From Lachnospiraceae bacterium (GTDB lineage Bacteria > Bacillota > Clostridia > Lachnospirales > Lachnospiraceae), in contig JAAVZL010000055.1 in the NCBI GenBank assembly GCA_022791635.1, forward strand, positions 1-64,000: a stretch of DNA of 64,000 nt. The letters are read 5' to 3'. Position 1 is the stretch's first letter, and each line of letters begins with the position of its first letter. The notes under the pieces are model-generated. The model searched no databases. It had not been told where the DNA came from and saw only the letters and a program-made list of their open reading frames with translations. This document shows, piece by piece, positions 48,464-59,268 of the stretch. Both the position numbers and the translations under genes were made by a program.

Positions 48464-48907
48464 CTACTCCTCCTTCCCTTTCTGCTCTCCCAGAGAATGA
48501 CGGAAGGTATAAGCCGGATCCTCCAGTATAATCTGCCGCGCGTCCCGGGTATGGAAGTTCACTGCTATGGGAGCTTTCAAATTCACCGTACTGTCCGACA
48601 GCTCCTCCCGAATCACGCCAATCACATAGTAGGAAATATCCTCATCGGCCGGAGAGCCGATGGCGCTGCGATCCGCCTCTGAAATCTTGGGATCATAATC
48701 CGCAAAAAAGGAAAAGGGGTTCAGCAAAATAAAGCTTAAGCTCTCCTCATCAAGGGACTGGAGGCAGATGAGGGTATCTGAATTCTCTTCAAAGGGAATA
48801 GGCAGGAATTCTTTTTGTTCCTCAAAGCCAAAGAGACCCTCCGGAAAATAAATCGTCTCCTGGGCCGTGTATGCAATTTCGCCAAAATATTTGTTGTTAA
48901 TCTTCAT
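48464..48907 (-). CDS. fliW: flagellar assembly factor FliW
   Basis: IYFPEGLFGFEEQKEFLPIPF...; immediately upstream of csrA. Confidence 0.96.
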   Translation of the reverse strand: MKINNKYFGEIAYTAQETIYFPEGLFGFEEQKEFLPIPFEENSDTLICLQSLDEESLSFILLNPFSFFADYDPKISEADRSAIGSPADEDISYYVIGVIREELSDSTVNLKAPIAVNFHTRDARQIILEDPAYTFRHSLGEQKGKEE

Positions 48908-48948
48908 GAAAACCTCCGCTTTTTTAAAAAGGAAAAAAGGGCTTATTG

Positions 48949-49554
48949 CTAAGCCCTTACATCTAACGGTTCAAAATTGGGATCTGCACTTGGGGGAACA
49001 TAGATAGGTCCTCCAATGTACTCAATCCTGACCTCCGGATGCTGTGTGATGGAAAGCTCAATGTCGCCTGGAATAAACTCAAAGTTTCCGTTAGCCACCT
49101 TCATATCAAAGTTCAGCTTATCCATCTGGTAGTTGATAATGAGATCTCCCGCCTCGTAGCTAAGATCCACAGGCTCTGAGGGCGTGAAGCCAAGCTCAAA
49201 CTCTCCCGTGGGCTGCGAAAGACGATTGGCAAAAATCTGTCCCAGCACATCCTCTCCGATCTTTGCCTTCAACATCAGCTGTCCTTCCTGAGCCAGCTGA
49301 GCAGTCGCTTCATAAGCCACCTGATTTCCCTTCTGGGCCGTCTGGGCCACACTTCTGGCCGTGGTAGGAACCACGGAGTTCCGAGCTTCAAAGGAATCAA
49401 TATTTAATTTTACCGGACGGCTCTTAATGGTCATCCCGCCCTTGTCCCGGCTAATCTCCACCTCTGCAGTTGAATTCTTGTACTGCAATCGTGCATTCTG
49501 TACCTTTAACTCGTACTGAATCGGTACGGTTGTTATATTAATTAGCTGCTTCAT
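48949..49554 (-). CDS. DUF6470-family protein
   Basis: MKQLINITTVPIQYELKVQNARLQYKNS..., between flgL and fliW. Confidence 0.85.
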   Translation of the reverse strand: MKQLINITTVPIQYELKVQNARLQYKNSTAEVEISRDKGGMTIKSRPVKLNIDSFEARNSVVPTTARSVAQTAQKGNQVAYEATAQLAQEGQLMLKAKIGEDVLGQIFANRLSQPTGEFELGFTPSEPVDLSYEAGDLIINYQMDKLNFDMKVANGNFEFIPGDIELSITQHPEVRIEYIGGPIYVPPSADPNFEPLDVRA

Positions 49555-49598
49555 ACCATGCTTCCCCTCCAAACCATGTTAAAATTCAACTCGCCCGA

Positions 49599-50606
49599 TC
49601 AACTCATAAAATCAATGAAAGACGGCGTTAAAATATTTGTTCCTATCTTCAGGGCCGCATTGTATGCGTACTGGGCCCAGGAGAATTCTGTGATTGCCTC
49701 CGCCATATCCACGTTCACTACATTGTCAAACTGCTCTGTCAGGTTGATCTGCTGATCCTCCAGTCTGTCCTTGGTGGTCTCCAGGAAGTTGGTCCTGGTT
49801 CCTATGGTGGTCAGGTTATCCAAAAGACGGGTTCTGCCGCCGTCAAAGGCGTTCAGAAGCTCCGTATATTTTTCCGTATCAAAGTCCTCGGCTTCCAGAA
49901 CATCGGCCAGCTGTCCCGCCAGGACGATAAGATTGTTGCTGGTATCGTTGGCATCCTGGCCGTAGCCTACCACATTAATACCCGGAAGAGCCGTATTAAA
50001 GGCGCTGGAATTGGCTACCTTATCGCCATCCATGGTTAAACCGAAGCCCAAATCCGTAAATACCTGCTCGCCTGCCATCTCATCCAGCTTTGCTTGATTA
50101 GCCGGATCATTTACATCTAGTCCTCGATAAAAAAGCTTCGTTACTCCATTCTCTTCCTTAAGTTCAAAAGGAGTATGCCCTCCGTCCGCTCCACCGAAGA
50201 CGAACCGGTCGCTGTAAGAAGCATTCATACTCATGGTCATGGACTTCTGAGCTTCCCGGAAGGCCGCCGCATAGGTCTTGCGCACATCATGGGTCCAGTT
50301 GGTACCGTTCATGGCCTCCAATCCATACTGCTTACTTAATTGGCGAGCCAGCTTATTGATCTGGGTGATGGAATCCTCCTGGGCATCCTGGAAGGATTGC
50401 GCGTCGTCGATGGCGTCAATGTAATCCTGATTCCTGTCATACTTCCAGTTAAGGGCCGATTCCCGCACCGCACCGGTGGGATCCTGATAACCCTTGGTAA
50501 AGTTGCGCTTCGTCATAACCTTCGTCCGGGCCAGGTCCAGGTTGGTGATGGACTTATTCAAATTGGATTTATAATTTCTGATTAATGCACTTGTTGTAAT
50601 TCTCAC
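49599..50606 (-). CDS. flgL: flagellar hook-associated protein FlgL
   Basis: Flagellin-like N-terminus and C-terminal FSWAQYAYNAALKIGTNILTPSFIDFM. Confidence 0.95.
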   Translation of the reverse strand: MRITTSALIRNYKSNLNKSITNLDLARTKVMTKRNFTKGYQDPTGAVRESALNWKYDRNQDYIDAIDDAQSFQDAQEDSITQINKLARQLSKQYGLEAMNGTNWTHDVRKTYAAAFREAQKSMTMSMNASYSDRFVFGGADGGHTPFELKEENGVTKLFYRGLDVNDPANQAKLDEMAGEQVFTDLGFGLTMDGDKVANSSAFNTALPGINVVGYGQDANDTSNNLIVLAGQLADVLEAEDFDTEKYTELLNAFDGGRTRLLDNLTTIGTRTNFLETTKDRLEDQQINLTEQFDNVVNVDMAEAITEFSWAQYAYNAALKIGTNILTPSFIDFMS

Positions 50607-50622
50607 TTTGATTCCCTCCTGC

Positions 50623-52209
50623 TTATCGTCCTACCACTCCGGTTCCGTTGATCAGCTTATCCAGAGCCTCGTCTAAAGTGGTCATCAGTCTGGCCGCCGC
50701 CGAGTAGGATTGCTGATAATGGAGGAGATTGATTCCTTCCTCATCCAGGGACACGCCGGAAATGGAGTCCTTCAAGTCCGAAGTCTGGTTAATCACCGTA
50801 ATCTTATTCTCCAGGGTATTATTGCCGGCTTTCAGGTCAATGTTCAGAATGTTCTCCATATTGACGAAACAGTTGTAGAAGTTTCCTTTATAAAAGTCTA
50901 TCTCCTGATTAGCGCCTGCCGCATCGGTATAGCTGTACTTAAATTCCCGATCGGCCGACAGTGCCTGAATCATCTTCAAAACATTCTCGTCCGCCGTAGC
51001 GCCTGTATTGTTGCCTCCCTGTCCGTTTGGCACCTCTACATTGGAAATGGTAATTCCGTACTTTCCGTTAGCCCAATCGTCCGCAATCTTAATATTAGCG
51101 GCTGAGATGGGCTTTGTATTATCGATAGGCTCAAAAAGAGGATTGTCTACCGGATTACCTGCCGCATCCTTAGTTTTATTCAAACCATTCAGCGTCTCCG
51201 CCAACGTGGCAACCAGAGAATCTAGGGACTTCTCGTAATATCCGATTCCCCGCACATCCGAAGGAGGCTCATCAAACCCGCCGGATTTATTGAGGATATC
51301 CAAGGTTCCTTTCAGCACACCGTCGCCAATGGTATCGGTGATCTCCGTAGGCCCGACTCCGTTGCAGTCCGTAACAAACAGCTCCGCCGGCTGATTATCC
51401 ACATTCACGGAAATCTCACCTACCCGATTGTCGGAGATCAACTTATACCGCGTACCGTCCGTATCCGTAAAGTAGATATCCAGCTCCTCCACCGTAAAGC
51501 CTGCGCCCAGATCGTGATCCCGATACTTGGTGGAGATGGGAAGATAGCTTGCCAGCTCATCAATGAGCTCGTTTCGCTCATCCTTAAGCTCCAGGGCAGG
51601 ATTTCCCAGAATCTCACTGTTCTTAATGCTCTCATTTAATTCTGCGATATTATCCAGAATCTTATTCAGATCCTTCACCGTGGTATCCCGAAGCTCATTG
51701 GTCAGATCCGTACGAACCTCCCCAAGATCCGTGGCATTTTGATGAAAGAGATTCAGAAGAATCTGGCTGGAAGAACGCACCATGGAATCGTATTCCTTGC
51801 TGTTGGGATTCTGGGCCAGCTTCTGAAGCTGGGAAGCCAGATCGCTTAAGGCCGTCTTGATTCCCTTGTCATTGGTCTCATCCAGAATATTCGCCAGCTT
51901 CTCATAGCCGGCCACTTGAGCGTCCGTGGTGCCAAGCTTTGACATCTGGAGCCGGTACTGGGTATCCAAAAAGGGATCCCGAAGCTGAGAAACGCCTGTG
52001 ATCTCCACGCCAAAGCCGATTCTTGCATTGGGATGGGAATTGTAGTACTCTCCGCCCTTAAGATACAGGCTCTGAATATCCAGACGCTGTCTGGTATAGC
52101 CTGGTGTGTTAATATTCGCAATGTTCTGTCCGGTTACCTCCAGGGCCCGATGGCTTGCATTTAGAGCAAGGGTCGCTGTGGTAAACCCGGCAAAGGTTGA
52201 ACGCATCAT
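50623..52209 (-). CDS. flgK: flagellar hook-associated protein FlgK
   Basis: ATLALNASHRALEVTGQNIANINTPGYTRQRLDIQ; C-terminal GVSLDEEGINLLHYQQSYSAAARLMTTLDEALDKLING. Confidence 0.97.
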   Translation of the reverse strand: MMRSTFAGFTTATLALNASHRALEVTGQNIANINTPGYTRQRLDIQSLYLKGGEYYNSHPNARIGFGVEITGVSQLRDPFLDTQYRLQMSKLGTTDAQVAGYEKLANILDETNDKGIKTALSDLASQLQKLAQNPNSKEYDSMVRSSSQILLNLFHQNATDLGEVRTDLTNELRDTTVKDLNKILDNIAELNESIKNSEILGNPALELKDERNELIDELASYLPISTKYRDHDLGAGFTVEELDIYFTDTDGTRYKLISDNRVGEISVNVDNQPAELFVTDCNGVGPTEITDTIGDGVLKGTLDILNKSGGFDEPPSDVRGIGYYEKSLDSLVATLAETLNGLNKTKDAAGNPVDNPLFEPIDNTKPISAANIKIADDWANGKYGITISNVEVPNGQGGNNTGATADENVLKMIQALSADREFKYSYTDAAGANQEIDFYKGNFYNCFVNMENILNIDLKAGNNTLENKITVINQTSDLKDSISGVSLDEEGINLLHYQQSYSAAARLMTTLDEALDKLINGTGVVGR

Positions 52210-52225
52210 AGCCTAAAATCCTCCT

Positions 52226-52696
52226 TTATATCCTTCGATCGGTAAAATGAGCCGGTCCTGTCTTCACAGAACCATCCTCTCCATAGGTCTGAGCTCCCCT
52301 CGTATGCTTCGCAAGTATCTGATTGATCGTATGCAGATTGACCTCCATCAAGGTCCTAGAGCTCTCCGTTACGGACTGAAAAGCGGTCACCCGGCTGGCG
52401 AGCTCATCAAAAAGCTGCTTCACCTTGGGCCGCTGCTCCTCCGACAGCTGCTTTAAGATCTCCTGGAAGGACAAGTCCTTCCACCCCAAATCCTCCTGCA
52501 TCCGCTCCCGCTTCTGATCCAGTCCCCGCAGAGTCATAATCTCCGCCTGTTCCTTCTTGATAATTTCCTCCAGCCGGGCCACCTGATTGCGGCTCACCAC
52601 CTCAAGCTTTGACTGTTCCAAAGGAATCATCCGGTCAAAGAGTGCGATAAACTGTTCTATCAATTCCTGAAAAGCGGACAAATCAGCCATGGGCAA
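52226..52696 (-). CDS. flgN: flagellar chaperone FlgN
   Basis: Coiled-coil 156 aa, between flgM and flgK. Confidence 0.88.
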   Translation of the reverse strand: MPMADLSAFQELIEQFIALFDRMIPLEQSKLEVVSRNQVARLEEIIKKEQAEIMTLRGLDQKRERMQEDLGWKDLSFQEILKQLSEEQRPKVKQLFDELASRVTAFQSVTESSRTLMEVNLHTINQILAKHTRGAQTYGEDGSVKTGPAHFTDRRI

Positions 52697-52997
52697 AAGC
52701 CTCCCCGCTCACCAGCATCCGGGATGCAATTGCATAGGGATCTATCCGGTAAGTCCCTGCCTCCACCTGACGGCGGACCGCCTCCACCTTATCCGCAGGC
52801 GCACCCTGCCGGGCATCCGATACTACCTGCTTTGACAGAGCCTCTGAGAAGGTCTTTTCCTGAATCTGTCGGGAGCTGGACTGAATGGTCAGGGCATCGT
52901 AATTCCCCTTCGGTCCACCGGAGACCTTGCCGTCGGTTCTTGCGTGTCCAACGGTCTCCATACGGTATGGACTTATATTATTTAACGTTATTTTCAT
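52683..52997 (-). CDS. flgM: anti-sigma-28 factor FlgM
   Basis: C-terminal VEAVRRQVEAGTYRIDPYAIASRML. Confidence 0.93.
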   Translation of the reverse strand: MKITLNNISPYRMETVGHARTDGKVSGGPKGNYDALTIQSSSRQIQEKTFSEALSKQVVSDARQGAPADKVEAVRRQVEAGTYRIDPYAIASRMLVSGEAFAHG

Positions 52998-53043
52998 ACA
53001 TAAACTCCTTTCAGAGATAACTCCATCCTGCTTCTTATTTTAT

Positions 53044-53074
53044 TTATCGGCAAAAACAAGAAAAACATAACAAA
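53044..53074 (-). promoter_or_regulatory. putative sigma-28 promoter of flgM-flgN-flgK-flgL operon
   Basis: Minus strand GCCGATAA (53044-53051) is an exact sigma-28 -10 consensus; the -35 (TTAT) is poor. Confidence 0.55.
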
Positions 53075-53164
53075 AGAGTTCATAAAATTTCCGTGAATTC
53101 AAAGAGGTCCGCGCCGGGCTCCTCCCAAAAAACCGGGAGTTTCCCTGCACAGACCCTCTTAAAA

Positions 53165-54247
53165 TCACATTTTTCGCAGTTGATTCAGAAGTACGTTGGA
53201 AATATTGGTACAGGAGGCCTGGGTGCAGACGCCCCCGATCTCATAGGCCACCATGGGCATGCCGTACACCACACAGGACTCCTTATCCTGGCCGATGGTG
53301 AAGGCTCCGGCTTTGCGCATTTCCAAAAGCCCGCTTGCTCCGTCCCGGCCCATGCCGGTCATAATGATACCCACGGCATTTTTCCCCGCCTTCTTGGCCA
53401 CGGAGGAAAAGAGCACATCTACGGAAGGACGGTGTCCGTTCACCTTCTCTCCCGGCTGACAGGACACATAGAAGCCCTTCAAGTCCTTCTCCACGCGCAT
53501 CTGCAGGGCTCCGCCCGGAGCAATGAGCACCAACCCGCGGCGGACCCGATCTCCGTTCTCGGCCTCCTTTACCTCGAGCTTGCAGATGCGGTTGAGCCGC
53601 TCCGCATACATCTTGGTAAAGCCCTCGGGCATATGCTGAGTCACCACAATGCCCGGCATATCCGCCGGCAGTCTCTGGAGCACCTCCAGGGTAGCCTCCG
53701 TTCCTCCTGTGGACGCGCCGATGGCGATGAGCATGGTGTTCTGAACCATCTGAGAGAGGTTGGAGCTGAAGGCTGCCGTTGCTCCCCCCACCGGCGCGGC
53801 AGACGCAGAAGAGGCGGTCTGAGGCTTGCCCGGCTGGGAGGGCTTCACATTCACCTTTGCCCGGGAGGCAATAAAAATCTTGCTGTTCAAGACGTTGAAA
53901 AAGCTCTTGACATTGTAGTCCTTGGCCATATTGGGCTTTTGCACAAAGTCCACCGCACCGGCGTGCAGGGCGTCAAACACGCTTAAATTCAAGGATGAAA
54001 CCAATATTACCGGAATGGGATACTTCGGCAGCAGCTCCTTTAAGAAGTCAATTCCGCTTAAGCCCGGCATTTCTACGTCCATGGTGATCACATCCGGCTT
54101 CAGCGTCGGAATCTTCGTCCGGGCCTCCAGAGCGCTGGCCGCAAAGCCTACGACCTCCAGATTGCTGCGGGACTTCAGATCGTTGATCAGCGTCTGCCGA
54201 AAAAAGATCGAGTCATCCACCACAAACACTCTTATTTTCTTGAGCAT
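53165..54247 (-). CDS. cheB: chemotaxis response regulator methylesterase CheB
   Basis: REC domain plus GASTGGTEATLEVLQRLP, TQHMPEGFT, MTGMGRDGASGL. Confidence 0.97.
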   Translation of the reverse strand: MLKKIRVFVVDDSIFFRQTLINDLKSRSNLEVVGFAASALEARTKIPTLKPDVITMDVEMPGLSGIDFLKELLPKYPIPVILVSSLNLSVFDALHAGAVDFVQKPNMAKDYNVKSFFNVLNSKIFIASRAKVNVKPSQPGKPQTASSASAAPVGGATAAFSSNLSQMVQNTMLIAIGASTGGTEATLEVLQRLPADMPGIVVTQHMPEGFTKMYAERLNRICKLEVKEAENGDRVRRGLVLIAPGGALQMRVEKDLKGFYVSCQPGEKVNGHRPSVDVLFSSVAKKAGKNAVGIIMTGMGRDGASGLLEMRKAGAFTIGQDKESCVVYGMPMVAYEIGGVCTQASCTNISNVLLNQLRKM

Positions 54248-54249
54248 AA

Positions 54250-55062
54250 TTATTCCTTTCGATACGTTGCCGGCATCAGATACCGGTACGGTGTATTTTC
54301 TTTATTCAAGCTTTCCGAGTGGCCGATCAGAAGATAGCCCCCCGGATTGGTGGCCTGATAAAACCGCTTCACCAACGCCTCTTTTGTAGCCTGATCAAAG
54401 TAAATCATAACATTTCTGCAGAAAATCACGTCAAATTTCAGTTTAAAATGTATGGGCTCCATCAGGTTGAAGGTTCTAAAAATCACGTTGTTCTTAATCA
54501 CAGGGGAGACCTCATAGATCCCCGGCTCCGCCGTGCGGACAAAATACTTGGTCTTCCAGGTAGGCGGCACCTCCTTTAAAGAGCTCTCATCGTACACCGC
54601 ATGCTGAGCCGCTCCCAGGGCGTTCCTGGAAATATCCGTAGCCAGCACCCGGGTGTCCCACTGACCTCCCTTGGCCCCAAAATACTCCTTCAGCAGCATG
54701 GAAATGGTGTAAGGCTCTTCTCCCGAGGAGCATCCAGCGCTCCAGATGCTTAAGACTTTATTTTTCTTGGTCTTCTCAAGATAGGGAAGGATGGTCTCGG
54801 TAAAAAACTTGAAGTGAGCCTCCTCCCGCATAAAATACGTATAGTTGGTAGTAAGCTTATTGAGCATCAGCTCCAGATCTTCCGGCTTCTTATTCTTCAA
54901 AAGATAATCCACATAATCCTTAAAGCTGTTAAAGCCCATGGACATAATGGTTCCGGAGAGTCTTCCCATGATCAGCTGCTTTTTCTTGGATAAGTCAATT
55001 CCGTAATTGGCTTTTACAAAGTTAATCAGACGTTGAAAATCGCTTTCTGTTATTGTCAGCAT
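54250..55062 (-). CDS. cheR: chemotaxis methyltransferase CheR
   Basis: SIWSAGCSSGEEPYTISMLLKE...FDVIFCRNVMIYFD. Confidence 0.97.
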   Translation of the reverse strand: MLTITESDFQRLINFVKANYGIDLSKKKQLIMGRLSGTIMSMGFNSFKDYVDYLLKNKKPEDLELMLNKLTTNYTYFMREEAHFKFFTETILPYLEKTKKNKVLSIWSAGCSSGEEPYTISMLLKEYFGAKGGQWDTRVLATDISRNALGAAQHAVYDESSLKEVPPTWKTKYFVRTAEPGIYEVSPVIKNNVIFRTFNLMEPIHFKLKFDVIFCRNVMIYFDQATKEALVKRFYQATNPGGYLLIGHSESLNKENTPYRYLMPATYRKE

Positions 55063-55123
55063 AATATCCTCCTAAATAACTTGACATACTCCCGGAAGCC
55101 GTAAGCCTCCGGGAGCTCATCCT

Positions 55124-55606
55124 TTAATACGTACGAATTAACTCCTGGCAGTTCAGGAACAGCAGCACCTCCTGGCTGCTTAAAGAAATCATTCCGTCCA
55201 CCAGTCCCTGCTGATCCTCCACTGGAATGGGGGAAATCTGGCTCTTGTCAATATCCAGCACCTGTTCCACACCGTCCACCTGAATTCCCACACAGGAGGA
55301 ATCAATATCCAGCACAATGATGCAGGTGGCATCTGTGGTATCGGCAAACTTCCCCATCTTAAGCCGCATATCAATGATTGGCACAATCTGCCCCCTCATA
55401 TTGATGATTCCCTTGATAAAATCCGGCACCATGGGAATCTCGGTAATCATCTGATCCGTCAGAATCTCAATCACATAGTCGGTGCTGACGCCCATGGTTG
55501 TGCCGTCTGAGCGAAAGGTCAGGTAACGCTCCATGGGAATATCGGCTTCCGGCGTCATCATATCCTGGTCATCCAAATTCGTATTCTGCATCTGTTCCGT
55601 AGACAT
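55124..55606 (-). CDS. cheW: chemotaxis coupling protein CheW
   Basis: ITEIPMVPDFIKGIINMRGQIVPIIDMRLKMG. Confidence 0.96.
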   Translation of the reverse strand: MSTEQMQNTNLDDQDMMTPEADIPMERYLTFRSDGTTMGVSTDYVIEILTDQMITEIPMVPDFIKGIINMRGQIVPIIDMRLKMGKFADTTDATCIIVLDIDSSCVGIQVDGVEQVLDIDKSQISPIPVEDQQGLVDGMISLSSQEVLLFLNCQELIRTY

Positions 55607-55669
55607 GTATTTACCTCCAAATCTATATTGTTGTAACAGCCCGGCCTTTCGCCGAACTATGGTATGTCA

Positions 55670-57757
55670 TCATACATTCGCTGCATTATAGAGGTTCATA
55701 ACCTCCAGGATAATACTGATGTTTCCATCTCCCAGGATGGTACAGCCGCTGATTCCGTAATCCTTGATATTGAAGCTGTTCAAATAGGAGGGAAGCGGTT
55801 TTACCACAATCTGGCGTTCTCCCAAAAGCTCATCCACGAACATGCAGTAGGAGTGATCTCCCGCCTCTACCCAAATCAGAATCCCGTCCTCAATCTGAGT
55901 CACCTCCGGCTCGATGTTGTAGAACTCATGAAGACGGATGATCGGATAGAACTCATCCATAATCTTTACAATCTCATTGCCCTTGGCATCGTGGAGCACA
56001 TTCTCCCTGGCAATCTTGATAGACTGACGGATATTGGAAATGGGGATGGTGAAAATCGTCTTGCCCACCCGGATCTCCATACCATCCACAATGGCCATGG
56101 TCAGGGGAATCTTCAGGGTAGTACAGCTTCCCTGCCCCAGCTCACTGGTAATGCTGATGGTTCCGCCTACACTCTCCACGTTCTTCTTTACCACATCCAT
56201 ACCAACGCCCCGGCCGGAGAACTCCGTCACCTCTTCGTTGGTGGAAAAGCCCGGAAGCATCAGAAGAGACAGGATCTCCTTCTTGGAATACTCGCTCTCC
56301 GGCTTGGTCAGAAGGCCGTTCCTGGCAGCCTTGGCCAGAATCTTCTCCGTATCCATTCCCTGACCGTCGTCGGAAACGGAAATGATCACCTCACTGCCCG
56401 TATGGGATGCCGACAGAATCAGCTCACCCTGGGGATCCTTGCCGGCGGCAATCCGCTCTTCCTTTGTGGTCTCGATTCCATGGTCCATGGAATTACGCAC
56501 AATGTGCATAATGGGATCGCTGATGCTGTCCACGATGGTCTTGTCAATCTCCGTGTCCTCACCGATGATGGTCAGGCGCACATCCTTATTCAATGCCTTC
56601 TTCATATCGCGGACAATCCGGTTCATCTTCTGGAAGGTTCCGGAGATGGATACCATCCGAAGGGACATGGAAATATCCTGAAGATCATCCGTAAGCTTCC
56701 GAAGCTGCCTGGTATTCTTAAGGAAGGTATCCAGCTTTAAGCCCTGAAGCTCCGGAGAGGAGGCTACCATGGACTCCGTAATTACAATCTCTCCCACAAT
56801 CGCCTGCAGCGCATCCAGCTTGGACAAATTCACGCTGAGCAGACTCTGCTTGGCATGCTGGGACTGAGCGCCGGTGGCTTCCTTCCCTGCAGGCTGTGTG
56901 CTTCCCTTGACCGGCTCTGCAACCGGAACCGTGGCCTTTGGCGCGGACGCCTCTTTGGCCGGCTCCTCCTGCTTCTTCACTTCCGGATGAATGACCTCAT
57001 AGGTCTGGATGCTTCCCTGCTCTTCCACCACGGCAATGGCCTTTGTCACATCCTCCTCGGTGTGAAGACCCACAAAGAAGCCATGGTCAATGATGGCCTC
57101 GCTGGTAGCTCCGTTGCTCTCCACGTCCTCGGGGTAGAATTCGAACTCCAGCTCTGTTCCGTGAAGGGCGTTCACCAGCATAAAGGCCCGCAAATTCTCC
57201 ATCCCGCAGCCCTCGTCAAAGAAGATCTGCAGGAAGAAGGGACACTTGCTTCCCAGAGACTCCACAAGCTTCTGTGCCGACTCACTTCCGCCGGGCGCCT
57301 TCACCTCCGGCGTCTCCTCCTGTACGGGAGCTTCCGCTTCCTCCGTGCCGCTAATTTTATTCAGAAAACTATTAATTTCTGAAGTAATACTGTCGATATT
57401 AGTAGTAAGAGGTTCGTTGTTCTCCAGCTTTTCAACCTCGCCCCGGAGTACATCCGTGGACTTGAACGTTAGATTAAACAATTCGCTCTTATCCGTACTG
57501 TTCAGGGAATCAATACCGTTTTCCCGGACAAAGAAAAACAGGTCTTCAATCCGGTGGGCAATTGTCATCAGAGAATTGAATTCCATCATGGCAGACGATC
57601 CTTTGATCGTGTGCATAGCCCGAAAGATTTCGTTGACATCATCCGTGGTGAACTCTTCATTCTTCTCTGCCTCTATTAACAGCTCGTCTAACTGCTCAAG
57701 TAATGAATTTGTTTCGAAAAGATACATATCCAACATGTTGTCCATACCATTGTCCAT
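55670..57757 (-). CDS. cheA: chemotaxis histidine kinase CheA
   Basis: HPt MHTIKGSSAMM, H-kinase dimer domain, HATPase, CheW domain. Confidence 0.98.
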   Translation of the reverse strand: MDNGMDNMLDMYLFETNSLLEQLDELLIEAEKNEEFTTDDVNEIFRAMHTIKGSSAMMEFNSLMTIAHRIEDLFFFVRENGIDSLNSTDKSELFNLTFKSTDVLRGEVEKLENNEPLTTNIDSITSEINSFLNKISGTEEAEAPVQEETPEVKAPGGSESAQKLVESLGSKCPFFLQIFFDEGCGMENLRAFMLVNALHGTELEFEFYPEDVESNGATSEAIIDHGFFVGLHTEEDVTKAIAVVEEQGSIQTYEVIHPEVKKQEEPAKEASAPKATVPVAEPVKGSTQPAGKEATGAQSQHAKQSLLSVNLSKLDALQAIVGEIVITESMVASSPELQGLKLDTFLKNTRQLRKLTDDLQDISMSLRMVSISGTFQKMNRIVRDMKKALNKDVRLTIIGEDTEIDKTIVDSISDPIMHIVRNSMDHGIETTKEERIAAGKDPQGELILSASHTGSEVIISVSDDGQGMDTEKILAKAARNGLLTKPESEYSKKEILSLLMLPGFSTNEEVTEFSGRGVGMDVVKKNVESVGGTISITSELGQGSCTTLKIPLTMAIVDGMEIRVGKTIFTIPISNIRQSIKIARENVLHDAKGNEIVKIMDEFYPIIRLHEFYNIEPEVTQIEDGILIWVEAGDHSYCMFVDELLGERQIVVKPLPSYLNSFNIKDYGISGCTILGDGNISIILEVMNLYNAANV

Positions 57758-57849
57758 AATATTAGCACCACCTTATTTTGATATATATATTATATATCGG
57801 AAGATATTTATAAAAAAATAAGAGAAATTTATGATATCAGGAGAAAAAA

Positions 57850-59268
57850 ATGGCAAATATTTTACGAGTGACCACTCCGCCCACAGGCTACGAAAATAAT
57901 GTAAGGAATAATGCCCAGAATCAGCCGGATAAAATGCAGATTCAGAATCCGGTGGATCCAAACCGGGTGGTGCGTCCCGACAACCGAAGTGATGCCAATT
58001 CCCAGAGCGGCGCTCAGCTGAGCGCAAACTACGATTCCAATTTCGGAGCCTTTGTACAGCTTCTTCGGGATACCCCGCAGCTTACGGACACCATGTCCAG
58101 GCTTATGTTCGGCGGCATGGCCAATCTGGTGGAGGCAGGCATCGGGGCCGACACGGCGGAGGATATTTCCAGTTTTTTCCAGCTTTTGAAGATGACGGAT
58201 GCACAGCTTGTGGAATTTCTCAAAAATCAGCTGTCGGGATCCGTCCGTTTTCAGGGGCCTTTTTTTGCGCTGATGCGGGATGCTCTCAATAACGCTCCTA
58301 CCGTGGAGCAGCGGACTGCTATTCTGGCTTTTTTAAAGCGTTATTCTGATATGTCCTCCGGGAAGCATCTGATGGAGAATATGAAGGATCTTCTGAATGA
58401 TATTAAGAAGTATATGTTCCATGATCAGCGGGAAATGCTGGATCAGCTGTCCCGGGGCTTGAATCACCGGGGGCCTCAGGATACGGGGATGAATACGGCA
58501 AGATTACAGCAGGATATTATTCCCTTTTTGGCAAAATATATCGCTCAGACCCGGAATATGGGGTCTTTGCGGGATCTGGTGACGCAGCTTACCTACAATG
58601 CGGCCAGGTATGAGAACGGGGATCTGGATCAGTTGATATCGGATTTCAAGAATCTTCTGAAGTTTCCCTCTTTTCAGAAAATCTTTGAGGGCATGGATGA
58701 GGAGCAGCTGCGGGAGCTTCTTTTGCGGATGAATTTTGATAAGGCTGCAGGTAAGAGTGCGTGGGCGGATAAGTTTCTGGGGATTGTGGAGAGCGGCATT
58801 CGAGGGGATGCGGGGCTTGAGAACCGGCAGGTTTTTGAAAATGTGGTGAATGCTATGCTGGTCAACGAGAGTGTGTATATGCCGGTGCTTCATTTGATGC
58901 TTCCCATTGAGCTGAATGGGCAGCTGATGTTTTCGGAGATGTGGATCGATCCGGATGAGGAGGGGAGCGCTTCTTCTGACCCAAAGGAGAGGACGTCGAA
59001 GCTGCTTATCAAATTTGATATTAAGGATGTTGGGTTTTTTGATCTTTTGATGGTGTATGAGAAGGAGAATATCAGTATGCGGCTTTTCTATCCGGAGAAT
59101 TTGTCGTCCTTTGAGTCGGATATTAAGAAGGGGATGGGGGAGATTCTGGAGCGGAACGGCTTGAACTGTGAATATCTGGGGGTGGAGCAGGCTAAAGGGT
59201 CTATTCCTGTGTCTTCGGTATTCCCCAAGATTTTTGAAAGGAAGAATTCGGTCAATGTCACGATTTAA
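57850..59268 (+). CDS. FliK-like/YlqG-like flagellar protein
   Basis: C-terminal LPIELNGQLMFSEMWIDPDEE...LLIKFDIKDVGFFDLLMVYEKENISMRLFYP resembles a FliK-type C-terminal domain; overlaps the downstream flhX. Confidence 0.6.
   Translation: MANILRVTTPPTGYENNVRNNAQNQPDKMQIQNPVDPNRVVRPDNRSDANSQSGAQLSANYDSNFGAFVQLLRDTPQLTDTMSRLMFGGMANLVEAGIGADTAEDISSFFQLLKMTDAQLVEFLKNQLSGSVRFQGPFFALMRDALNNAPTVEQRTAILAFLKRYSDMSSGKHLMENMKDLLNDIKKYMFHDQREMLDQLSRGLNHRGPQDTGMNTARLQQDIIPFLAKYIAQTRNMGSLRDLVTQLTYNAARYENGDLDQLISDFKNLLKFPSFQKIFEGMDEEQLRELLLRMNFDKAAGKSAWADKFLGIVESGIRGDAGLENRQVFENVVNAMLVNESVYMPVLHLMLPIELNGQLMFSEMWIDPDEEGSASSDPKERTSKLLIKFDIKDVGFFDLLMVYEKENISMRLFYPENLSSFESDIKKGMGEILERNGLNCEYLGVEQAKGSIPVSSVFPKIFERKNSVNVTI

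Noticed and set aside
57780-57810. AT-rich gatatatatattatatatcggaag between cheA and the FliK-like gene, resembling a dif/Xer site near a composition change
   Set aside because: Spacing is about 2 nt off the dif layout and the resemblance is mostly AT alternation; composition appears to flip back by 62 kb, so a terminus is not supported.
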